Shown here piece by piece: positions 8,386 to 15,978 of a DNA stretch of 64,000 bases; the first letter of the stretch is position 1; every line of letters starts with the position of its first letter. The notes beneath the pieces were generated by a model. It was not told the origin of the DNA and did no database searches. It worked only from the letters and a program-made list of their open reading frames with translations. Source of the DNA: JAVJRN01 sp047635055 (lineage in GTDB: Bacteria; Bacteroidota; Bacteroidia; Cytophagales; Cyclobacteriaceae); contig JBLIIJ010000005.1 of NCBI GenBank assembly GCA_047635055.1, positions 19,270 to 83,269 on the forward strand, in the 5' to 3' direction. The position numbers were made by a program, and so were the translations under genes.

Positions 8386-9510
8386 ATGACTTGCACAGAA
8401 ATTCTTTTAATCAACACCCCTCTTAACGCTGGTAAAATACTCAATAATGGGTTTCAACCAACCATATATGATGATGTTCAAAGCGCTATCAGTGGCCTTA
8501 AACATCGCGCTGACAAAGGGAAACAAATGCCTGCATTGATTATTTCAGGCTTCAATCAACTTGATTTCTCTTTCAATGAGTTGACCGGATGGTTAGCAGG
8601 ATTGAATACAAAAATACCCGTGATCCTGTGTGAGGACAAAATAGATGATTTTCTTATACAAGAAGCAAACGAAAACAAGGTAATAGATGTGATCACTCCT
8701 GATATAAACGCTGATGTGCTCAAGAAAAAGCTAGAGGTGATAATAGGAAAAACAAGTATCCTAAAACCCTCATCTACCACAAGAAAACCATTAAATATAA
8801 GTAAGAGGATGTTTGATATCGTATTATCAGGAACATTACTTTTAATGCTGTCTCCTTTATTCTTGATTGTTATCATCGCTATTAAATTAGAGTCTAAAGG
8901 CGCTGCATTTTATTGGCAAAAACGAGTTGGAACTGGTTACAAGGTTTTTAACTTTTTCAAGTTCAGATCAATGAGCGTAGATGCTGATAGTATGGTTGAT
9001 CAATTGATGAAAAAAAACCATTATGGCACAGTACAACAAGGTGATGTTATCAATGATATCGTGGATAATAGTACATTTCTATTTGATGATCAAGGATCCA
9101 TTAGCGAGACAAAATATCTAGACAAAAAAGTAGCTGACAATAAGCAATCTTTTTTCAAAGTTCAGGATGATCCAAGAATCACAAAAGTTGGTCATTTCAT
9201 CAGAAAAACAAGTATTGATGAATTACCACAATTACTCAATGTATTGATTGGAGATATGTCGATAGTTGGAAACAGACCTCTTCCACTTTATGAGGCAGAA
9301 AAATTGACCGACGACCTATGGATGGAACGGTTTATGGCTCCTTCGGGAATCACTGGTCTGTGGCAAGTAACAGAAAGAGGAAAAGCCAAGACTTCTGAAG
9401 ACTCACGTAAATTGCTTGATATCGAATATGCGCGTACCCATACCTTCTGGAGTGATCTCAAAATATTGATAAAAACACCTTTAGCAGCGTTACAACAAGA
9501 AAACGTTTAA
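8386..9510 (+). CDS. Initiating sugar-phosphate transferase with N-terminal pseudo-receiver
   Basis: Polyprenyl-phosphate sugar-phosphate transferase (WcaJ/WbaP/PglC superfamily) that starts EPS repeat-unit synthesis by moving a hexose-1-phosphate onto undecaprenyl phosphate. The catalytic part (~residues 140-374) has one membrane segment (~144-166), the WQKRVGTGYKVFNFFKFRSM basic/aromatic block, the DDPRITKVGHFIRKTSIDELPQLLNVL signature and a VGNRPLP motif. Instead of the usual four N-terminal membrane helices it carries a soluble ~125-residue alpha/beta domain that looks like a receiver but lacks the phospho-acceptor Asp (S54-G55 at the expected place) and the Lys-Pro motif. The start follows the receiver gene by 7 bp. 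The domain swap suggests that commitment to EPS synthesis is regulated at the enzyme level. Confidence 0.9.
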   Translation: MTCTEILLINTPLNAGKILNNGFQPTIYDDVQSAISGLKHRADKGKQMPALIISGFNQLDFSFNELTGWLAGLNTKIPVILCEDKIDDFLIQEANENKVIDVITPDINADVLKKKLEVIIGKTSILKPSSTTRKPLNISKRMFDIVLSGTLLLMLSPLFLIVIIAIKLESKGAAFYWQKRVGTGYKVFNFFKFRSMSVDADSMVDQLMKKNHYGTVQQGDVINDIVDNSTFLFDDQGSISETKYLDKKVADNKQSFFKVQDDPRITKVGHFIRKTSIDELPQLLNVLIGDMSIVGNRPLPLYEAEKLTDDLWMERFMAPSGITGLWQVTERGKAKTSEDSRKLLDIEYARTHTFWSDLKILIKTPLAALQQENV

Positions 9511-9520
9511 ATATTTTTCC

Positions 9521-11557
9521 ATGAAAACACAGCATATTAAAAATACCATTATGAAATTTTTAAAATTACTTTTCATCAGTCTCCTCTTCACCGGATGTGT
9601 GAAAGAGTTTACTGGAAAGGAAGAAGTTATTGCTCCTATTGATATTAATAATAGTTTTGACTTTAATACAATATCAGAAGAGGAAATAAGTATTCAGTTA
9701 AATACTGCCAATGGGGAGCCCATGCAAAACGTGTTGGTTATTTTTCATACGAATGAAAGCAATGCGTCAGATGAGGTTTTTCTGAAATTAATAACCGACA
9801 ATAATGGTCATGCAAGCACATCATACAGTCTACCCCTAGCGCTAGAATCTGCCATTGTAGAGATCCCTCGATTAGGATTCCCACAATTCACGGAAGTTAC
9901 CACTGCTGAATTAGTTAATGGACTTGTTTATAAAGGGCATGAACATGCTTATAGAGAGGTTGATATAACATCAACTAATGCAAACCGCAATTCAAATTCT
10001 AACAGACAAATGTCGATTTATAATATTCATACCCTTGGAACCTTCAACAGCCAAGGTGTACCTGATTATTTAGAAACTTCTGACATTATCAGTGCAGAAC
10101 TGCTTGAGTTCATTTCCGTGTCATTACCAGAAAGCAAGCCGGTACCGACCTATCACCCAGGTTTTCTGACCGAAAACTCGCAGACCAATCTCGACATTTT
10201 AGCCCCCGCTGATGTTTGGATAACCTTCGTCCATGAAGGTGCGGGATACAAAAACATTCTTGGATTTTATACCTACACCACTGGAACCCCCCCTACGTCC
10301 ACATCAGATATCACAGATATTACCATTGCTTTTCCAAATGTGTCTTACGCTGGTAGCGGTGGTGGATTAATGTCTGGAGATAAAGTAAAAATTGGCCAAT
10401 TTGATCCTGGTGTGTCGATAGGATTTATATTGTTAGCAAATGGCTGGAATGGAAACATTACCAATGGCCTACGCCAAGTGTACAGCCATGAAGGCTTAAA
10501 CCCTGAATCCGATCCTGAATTACAACAGCACAACGTACTGCTATTCGATGAAATTAATGAATTGTTTCTTCTTGGGTTTGAAGACTTAAATAGAATGGAA
10601 GGTAGTGATGATGATTTCAATGATGCGGTATTCTATATCACTTCGAACCCATTAGAAGCGATAAGTATTGAAAATATTAACCCTATTGATCAACCAACGG
10701 ATACGGACGGAGATGGCGTAAGTGATATTTATGACGAATATCCTAATGATATTGAGTTGGCCTATGGGTATTCTTATCCAGGGGAAGATAGCTATGGCAC
10801 TTTCGCTTTCGAAGATAACTGGCCAGGATATGGCGACTATGACTTCAATGATTTGGTCATCGACTACCAATACATACAACTTGCAAATGCCGAAAATAAA
10901 ATATCAAGACTACAAGGCAAGTTTATTGTCAAAGCTGTGGGTGCGGGTTTTAGCAATGGTTTTGGCATACAACTAGACTTGAGTAGTAATCTTGTTACAG
11001 AAGTAGTTGGAAGTCAATTGCACGGTGATTTATTCTCGGTAAACGCGGCGGGTGTTGAAAACAACCAAACCAAAGCTATAATACCTGTAACCGATGCAGC
11101 CCACTATAATTTTAATACAAGGGGTTTTGTAAATACTGATCCAAGTTTTGAGTATTTAACACCAGATACCATAATTGTTGAGGTGAAATTCTCAAGGCCA
11201 TTAGGTCTTTCTGAGGGAGGAGCAGCGCCTTTCAACCCATTTATCGTCATCAATCAGACACGAGGTAGAGAAGCGCATCTTCCAGGATACAGTCCTACAG
11301 ATCTTGTGGATGATTCTTATTTTGGCACAGGTAACGATGATTCCAAACCAAACCTAAACTCTTATTATAAATCGCAAACTGGCTTACCATGGGGAATGAA
11401 CCTGCCCGTTAGTTTTACTTATCCAAAAGAGAAAGTAAGTATTCTTAACAGCTATAATCATTTTTCTCAATGGACTCAAAGTCTAGGATTCAGCTACATG
11501 GATTGGTACTCCAACAAGACCGGATATAGAAATGACGACCAACTATTTCAAAAGTAA
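9521..11557 (+). CDS. LruC-domain surface lipoprotein
   Basis: Large secreted lipoprotein (678 aa) with a LruC/DUF4842-type C-terminal domain. The start may be 9521 or, giving a shorter signal, the ATG at 9551 (MKFLKLLFISLLFTGC); both lead to the same lipobox. Order: signal and lipidated Cys; an Ig-like or carboxypeptidase-regulatory-like beta domain (~45-120); a DUF4114-like domain (~200-370) with a GSDDDFNDAVFY block; a calcium-binding-type D-T-D-G-D-G-V-S-D repeat (~393-405); and the LruC domain (~405-678) with GDYDFNDLVIDY. Acidic DFND blocks imply Ca2+ binding. LruC was first named from Leptospira; its molecular role is unknown. Being third gene of the EPS initiation operon suggests a matrix or cell-surface anchoring function (inference). 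Confidence 0.85.
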   Translation: MKTQHIKNTIMKFLKLLFISLLFTGCVKEFTGKEEVIAPIDINNSFDFNTISEEEISIQLNTANGEPMQNVLVIFHTNESNASDEVFLKLITDNNGHASTSYSLPLALESAIVEIPRLGFPQFTEVTTAELVNGLVYKGHEHAYREVDITSTNANRNSNSNRQMSIYNIHTLGTFNSQGVPDYLETSDIISAELLEFISVSLPESKPVPTYHPGFLTENSQTNLDILAPADVWITFVHEGAGYKNILGFYTYTTGTPPTSTSDITDITIAFPNVSYAGSGGGLMSGDKVKIGQFDPGVSIGFILLANGWNGNITNGLRQVYSHEGLNPESDPELQQHNVLLFDEINELFLLGFEDLNRMEGSDDDFNDAVFYITSNPLEAISIENINPIDQPTDTDGDGVSDIYDEYPNDIELAYGYSYPGEDSYGTFAFEDNWPGYGDYDFNDLVIDYQYIQLANAENKISRLQGKFIVKAVGAGFSNGFGIQLDLSSNLVTEVVGSQLHGDLFSVNAAGVENNQTKAIIPVTDAAHYNFNTRGFVNTDPSFEYLTPDTIIVEVKFSRPLGLSEGGAAPFNPFIVINQTRGREAHLPGYSPTDLVDDSYFGTGNDDSKPNLNSYYKSQTGLPWGMNLPVSFTYPKEKVSILNSYNHFSQWTQSLGFSYMDWYSNKTGYRNDDQLFQK

Positions 11558-11615
11558 ATTGACCGATTAACCATCAACCAATCAATTTCGACGCGTGAAT
11601 CATAAATTTTGATTC

Positions 11616-12339
11616 ATGCGTTTTTTAATTTTACCCCTATTATTTTTATCCTACACAGTATTTGTGTCGGCTAGATACTATTAAAATCTCAAAAAATCTC
11701 AAGCTATTAAAGGTTGGGGAAAACACTTATATCCATCAATCATATCTAGAGACATAGAATTATGGCAAGGTATCCTGCAATGGCCTACTTTATATTCAAG
11801 AAAATGAAGCCATAATAGCCGATACTCCAGCATCAACCATCGCCTCGAAAGAGCTCCACCAATGGCTGGTTGATAGTAAGATTAGCCTGAAAGCAATTTT
11901 CCCTACTCATTTTCATGATGATTGTATCGCTGGTATCGACAATCTCATTTCTCCCTCCACTGAACTCTACCTTTTTGATAAGACAGATTCCTTAATGAGG
12001 CATTACCATATTGAAAAACCTTCCACCATTTATTCATCAGATTTTACTTTTACATTAAACCAATCCAAAGTTGAGATTCTATATCGTGGAAATGGACATA
12101 CTAAGGATAACGTCGTAGTATGGTTGCCAAGTGAAAAGATACTTTTTGGCGGCTGCCTAATCAAATCATTGAACGCCACCAAAGGGTACCTAGGCGATGC
12201 GGATCTTGACAATTGGCGTAATACTGTGGGGAAGGTTAAAGCATCAGTAGATGAAAAGGCTAAGGTTATTCCTGGACATGGAAATTATGGAGGAATTGAA
12301 CTCCTCGAATACACGATTCAATTATTCTCTAAACAATGA
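11616..12339 (+). pseudogene. Broken subclass B1 metallo-beta-lactamase
   Basis: A signal-peptide start (ATG 11616, MRFLILPLLFLSYTVFVSA) is in frame 0 and hits a stop at 11682. The rest of the gene runs in the next frame from ~11668, apart from one TAG at 11755-11757 inside the segment E-T-stop-N-Y-G-K-V-S-C-N-G. All six B1 zinc ligands survive: HxHxD (His 11908, His 11914, Asp 11920), His of GHT at 12097, Cys of GGC at 12154 and His of PGHG at 12277. Family knowledge: B1 enzymes hydrolyse beta-lactams with one or two Zn ions. Inactivation by one frameshift and one stop with an intact active site implies recent loss or sequencing error. It interrupts the EPS region and carries no operator of its own. 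Confidence 0.8.
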
Positions 12340-12340
12340 A

Positions 12341-12363
12341 CCCCGAAGAATTTTCTTCAGGGC
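12341..12363 (+). terminator. Hairpin between convergent genes
   Basis: CCCGAAGA and TCTTCAGGG form a stem around an ATTT loop, straight after the metallo-beta-lactamase stop. There is no T-run, so factor-independent termination would be weak. It lies between convergent transcription units. Confidence 0.4.
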
Positions 12364-12456
12364 TCATCTGAGTATAAACATCCAGCTTAATTGTTTAAAT
12401 CACACTAAATATATTTTAAATAACTTTTTTGATCAGAATTTTTTAGGTGAACAGTG

Positions 12457-13866
12457 TCAGTTCCTCGGTGAGTCACCTGTTTTTACTGTTCCTATGTAAA
12501 TGAATGCGAGGCTTATAAAGTTTAGCGGACCGGTTGGCAATTGTGTAAGCAATCCATTGGTGTAGCTTGCCACACATAAACCAATGAAAGCACTATAAAA
12601 AGCCACCAATATCTGTCGGTGCAAAGAGTCTTCCATGAACCAAAGCCTCTTCCCTAAGTAAAAAATAATCACAGCAAGCATCAAATAATATAAGTACAGC
12701 CCAATGATACCAGTCTCCATCCAGAGCCTTGTATAATGACCGTCAGTTCCCAGTTCTGCCAAGAACGTACCTGGACTAAATCTTTTACCCCAATAACCAG
12801 CACTGCCTATACCGCCTCCCAATGGCTTATCATGCATGTAGCCTTCCAATATCTTTTCTCGCTTAACTCGAACCATTAAAGATGGATCGTTGGAATCAAG
12901 CGCTGATCTCACCCTGTTTATCTGGTAATTTGATTGAAGAATCGTGGTGTATTTTAAAAATACGAATGCGCCAGTAGCGAATAATAAGCCAAGCAAAACG
13001 ATTCTGAAGTTCTTAGTCATTACAAAATAGGCAAACCCACCAATGGCCAAAATCGCCAATGCACCTCTGGTTCCAGAAATCAGCATGCCATACAGTGACA
13101 GGAGCGATACGAACAATAACAACCAACGAAATTTCACTTTACCAGCATAGAGTGCTATAATCCCAAAGACTAAAGAGGTGTGTGCTTGACTAGCTCCAAA
13201 CTGCGCTGCATCGCTGAAATAAGAAAAAACACGAAGTTTACCAAAAAGAATATGCGTGCTCGCCGCTCCAGCGTTGAGCCATTGCTTTTCTACTTGACTA
13301 ACACCAAGAATTAATTGTTTTAATCCCCATCCTGTTCCAAATACTGCCATTACCGCCCAAATGATTAGAAAGTATTTTAAGTGCTTGAACTCCTTTAGAA
13401 GATAGGTGGAAAGAAGAATGAGCATCACGGGATAAATTGATAAACCACGATTGGAATAAAACCAAGCCACTTTACTCTTTGCTAATGGATTAAAGACCTC
13501 AATAAATGAAAATGCCAACCAACTTATGAGCGCCAAGGAAAGGAGGTTAGTAAAATACTCGGGCTCAAATTTTACCGATTTAGAAAAAACAAGCACAAGA
13601 ATTAATAAGACAAGAATACCATCAACGCTCAATCCAAATGGAATTCCAGGAACATAGCGACTCAAAAGGCTAATAAGAAAAGCAATGACAACTACGACGA
13701 GAAGATAGTATTCAGGATATTTAAAAACGGTAATAAGTAATAAGGGCAAGGGAATAGCCACCAAAAGGACAATTCCTATTTTAAAGCCACCAGTTGCTAA
13801 TACCCATGCAATGGCAACAGATGTAAGTATAAAAAATAAATAAAGGCCAATTTTAGCCTTGGACAT
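12457..13866 (-). CDS. O-antigen ligase/polymerase-like membrane protein (Wzy/WaaL type)
   Basis: Integral membrane protein of 469 aa with about 11-12 helices and one large periplasmic loop (~residues 325-390) holding Arg/His-rich sequence (VRVKREKILEGYMHDKPLGGG and LGTDGHYTRLWMETGIIG). This topology and the H-Y-T-R-L-W-M-E-T-G-I-I-G block are typical of the O-antigen ligase/Wzy superfamily, which polymerises lipid-linked repeat units or ligates the glycan. Which of the two cannot be told by sequence alone; within an EPS region containing a flippase and Wzc-like protein, polymerase is the simpler reading. It overlaps the upstream acyltransferase gene by 14 bp and is read from operator F. Confidence 0.85.
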   Translation of the reverse strand: MSKAKIGLYLFFILTSVAIAWVLATGGFKIGIVLLVAIPLPLLLITVFKYPEYYLLVVVVIAFLISLLSRYVPGIPFGLSVDGILVLLILVLVFSKSVKFEPEYFTNLLSLALISWLAFSFIEVFNPLAKSKVAWFYSNRGLSIYPVMLILLSTYLLKEFKHLKYFLIIWAVMAVFGTGWGLKQLILGVSQVEKQWLNAGAASTHILFGKLRVFSYFSDAAQFGASQAHTSLVFGIIALYAGKVKFRWLLLFVSLLSLYGMLISGTRGALAILAIGGFAYFVMTKNFRIVLLGLLFATGAFVFLKYTTILQSNYQINRVRSALDSNDPSLMVRVKREKILEGYMHDKPLGGGIGSAGYWGKRFSPGTFLAELGTDGHYTRLWMETGIIGLYLYYLMLAVIIFYLGKRLWFMEDSLHRQILVAFYSAFIGLCVASYTNGLLTQLPTGPLNFISLAFIYIGTVKTGDSPRN

Positions 13867-15016
13867 ACTCTATTGGTTTAACCTTATTCTTTTCCTCTTT
13901 TACCCCTGGCAAAAAATATTTTTTCATTATTAAAACAGGACTTTCAAGATAAGTATAAGAAATGTTAGCAGTAAACACAGAGACAACAAAACAAATTAAA
14001 TATAAACCCCAATTACCCGTCATTTGATAGAATTCCGAAGGTAACCAAGTGATGCATAGTGCCACAACAATGGCATGCCACATATATATCCCGTAAGACA
14101 TATCTCCTAATCGTCTAAACAACTGATTTTCAAGATATTCTTTCGCGAAAGAACTGTTTGTTAATTGCATAATGAGCACAACAAAGATAAGCGCTTCCAA
14201 ATAGGTCGCATATATTCCATGAAGCTCAAAGCCTATGATAGAAGCAAAAGCAACCACTACTACAACCAATGTGAATTTATGATTTATCAGATTGAGCATT
14301 TTTATTTTGTTATAAAATAAAAATGCTGCACCTAAGCCACCAATCGCCATTTGCTCCACGGGAAAGAGTCTGTATAACATTTCTAACTGTGCCAACTTTT
14401 GAGCGTTGAGTATCTTAAATGGCAGAAGGCCTAAATTTAGTATTCCTAAATGAAAAATAAATTTTAACACTATAAATATCGCCAAGAAGTGGATAATTCT
14501 TTTTCTGAAAATAAAAATTAATACCGGCCAGATCAGATAAAATTGTTCTTCTATACCCACAGACCAGAGCTGGTTGGCGCCAACAAGATTAGGAAAGGTA
14601 ATACGCAACAGGTTGGGCATAAAAAGGAATAATGACACAATAGACGATGTTCCCGGCTCATTTCCTCCAAACTTATCTTCGACAATGGAAGGCACAAAAA
14701 GTAGTGCAATCAAAACTATAACAAAATATAGGGGCCAAATGCGTAAGATTCGACGCATATAAAATGTGCGAAAATTGATTGTACCAAACTTACCATTCTC
14801 TTTGAGCAACAAATAAGTGATCAAAAAACCACTCAACACAAAAAAGAATGCGACGGGCAAATGCCCTAATTGGTTCACACCATTGTCACCCCAAGAACTG
14901 CTCATCCCTGCCCAATTTTTGTATTGCTCTATGTGATGAAAGATAACCAAGCTAGCAGCTATAAATCTTAAAATACTTAGCCCGGGAAAGTGTTTGATGT
15001 TTTTCGAATCTTTCAT
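13853..15016 (-). CDS. Acyltransferase 3 family membrane protein (glycan O-acyltransferase)
   Basis: Membrane O-acyltransferase of the acyltransferase-3 family, about ten helices, acting on sugars of exported polysaccharide. Visible family motifs are FPGLSILRFIAASLVIFHH near the N-terminus with the conserved His-His, FFVLSGFLITYLL, the R-x-x-R segment (FYMRRILRIWPLYF) and a VGIEEQFYLIWPVL block. The start at 15016 (MKDSKNIKHFPGL) is preferred to an in-frame ATG at 15076, which would run through operator F and the promoter, and which would add a 20-residue extension unlike family members. Donor (acetyl-, succinyl- or other CoA) unknown. It is cotranscribed with the polymerase/ligase gene. Confidence 0.88.
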   Translation of the reverse strand: MKDSKNIKHFPGLSILRFIAASLVIFHHIEQYKNWAGMSSSWGDNGVNQLGHLPVAFFFVLSGFLITYLLLKENGKFGTINFRTFYMRRILRIWPLYFVIVLIALLFVPSIVEDKFGGNEPGTSSIVSLFLFMPNLLRITFPNLVGANQLWSVGIEEQFYLIWPVLIFIFRKRIIHFLAIFIVLKFIFHLGILNLGLLPFKILNAQKLAQLEMLYRLFPVEQMAIGGLGAAFLFYNKIKMLNLINHKFTLVVVVVAFASIIGFELHGIYATYLEALIFVVLIMQLTNSSFAKEYLENQLFRRLGDMSYGIYMWHAIVVALCITWLPSEFYQMTGNWGLYLICFVVSVFTANISYTYLESPVLIMKKYFLPGVKEEKNKVKPIEYVQG

Positions 15017-15058
15017 GCAGCAAAAGTGAGAAGGTTTATCAATTGCCTTTTTTATATT

Positions 15059-15090
15059 TCGATTATTGGCACACAAATATCGGTAATTGG
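15059..15090 (-). promoter_or_regulatory. LytTR-type operator F (acyltransferase / polymerase operon)
   Basis: Minus-strand half-sites CCAATTACCGA (15090-15080) and CCAATAATCGA (15069-15059), 21 bp apart. A candidate -7 box, CACTTTTG (15028-15021), starts 62 bp from the first half-site and the ATG at 15016 is 74 bp away. It is back-to-back with operator B, so one intergenic space serves two divergent EPS operons. Confidence 0.65.
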
Positions 15091-15144
15091 AATACCTACA
15101 AATCAGCCAAAAATAATCAACACCTATCTTTTAAAATGGATTAA

Positions 15145-15176
15145 CCAAAAATCGAAAGATTATGACCAATAAACTA
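15145..15176 (+). promoter_or_regulatory. LytTR-type operator B (TolC-like / Wzc-like / flippase operon)
   Basis: Plus-strand half-sites CCAAAAATCGA (15145-15155) and CCAATAAACTA (15166-15176), 21 bp apart, the second being weaker. A possible -7 element TACAATTT begins at 15205 (offset 60). The block ACATTGGAAACGAAA at 15214-15228 is shared with operon C at nearly the same offset (69 against 68 bp). The ATG at 15238 is 93 bp away. Confidence 0.7.
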
Positions 15177-15237
15177 GTATTAGGCTTTCGATAAGACAAT
15201 TCGGTACAATTTTACATTGGAAACGAAAGAGAAAGTC

Positions 15238-15972
15238 ATGAAAAATTTAATACTGAAAGCAGTGCTCCTAATGGTCATTTGTTTTAATCTATCAACATTA
15301 AAAGCGCAGAAATCAGCATCACTATTAAAGCCAGCGGCAGAATACCAATCAGAAATTTTAAAAGTAACGCATATCTTAGACGATCATCATATATTGGATT
15401 CAATTGTGGATAAAGCCTATTTAAACGCCCCTGTGGTCCGCGCCTTTGATCAAGAAATGGAACTGTACGACGAGGAGTATTTACAGAAAAAAAGAGATTG
15501 GGTTTCCTCGTTTAGATTGGGGGTTAATATCTTTTCCGCTACGACAGATGTTACTTCTGAAAGTCAGTCAGTGACTTCTTTGGGTATATTACCCAACCTT
15601 GGATTGAACCTCTCCATTGACCCTGCAAAGCTCGTGAACCGTAAAAGTTCCATGCGCCAAGCTGAAGACAAAAAAATGCGTAGTTATTATTTACAGCAAG
15701 ATCAAAAACAAGTATTAAAATCCAAAATAGTTAGTCTATACTATGAATACCTATCGTCTTTGGAGGCAAGTGTTATACGACAACAATCTTTGGACACTAG
15801 AAAACAGTATCATGATGTGTTTGAAGTAGAATTTAGAAATGGAAATAAAACCTACGATGAATTACTTAGTATCCAACACCAAGTTTATCTTGCCGAAGAA
15901 AGTCTTATGAGAGGTCATATCCAGTCCATGAAAATGAAGTCTCAAATAGAAATTTACTTAGGTATCAAATAA
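15238..15972 (+). CDS. Half-length TolC-like outer-membrane protein of the EPS operon
   Basis: Secreted protein of 244 aa with a signal peptide (~1-23, ending L-K-A-Q) and long alpha-helical, charged sequence resembling one half of a TolC/outer-membrane-efflux protein: A-P-V-V-R-A-F-D-Q-E-M-E near the start, a short strand region (VNIFSATTD...LGLNLSI) and a long helical hairpin to the C-terminus. Normal TolC proteins have two such repeats in ~430-480 aa; here there is one. The start at 15238 is chosen because the in-frame ATG at 15217 lies inside the conserved leader block also found upstream of the sulfotransferase. First gene of the operon, 6 bp before the Wzc-like gene; it may replace a Wza-type export channel (inference). 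Confidence 0.7.
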   Translation: MKNLILKAVLLMVICFNLSTLKAQKSASLLKPAAEYQSEILKVTHILDDHHILDSIVDKAYLNAPVVRAFDQEMELYDEEYLQKKRDWVSSFRLGVNIFSATTDVTSESQSVTSLGILPNLGLNLSIDPAKLVNRKSSMRQAEDKKMRSYYLQQDQKQVLKSKIVSLYYEYLSSLEASVIRQQSLDTRKQYHDVFEVEFRNGNKTYDELLSIQHQVYLAEESLMRGHIQSMKMKSQIEIYLGIK

Positions 15973-15978
15973 ACGATC

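Noticed and set aside
12341..12363. Strong bidirectional terminator after the metallo-beta-lactamase remnant
   Set aside because: Stem is present but there is no T-run on either strand; kept only as a weak hairpin.
15217..15237. Upstream ATG (15217) as start of the TolC-like protein, and 20963 as start of the sulfotransferase
   Set aside because: Both extensions translate the same non-coding leader block (TTGGAAACGAAA) and give similar M-E-T-K peptides only for that reason; the downstream ATGs give normal signal and domain starts.
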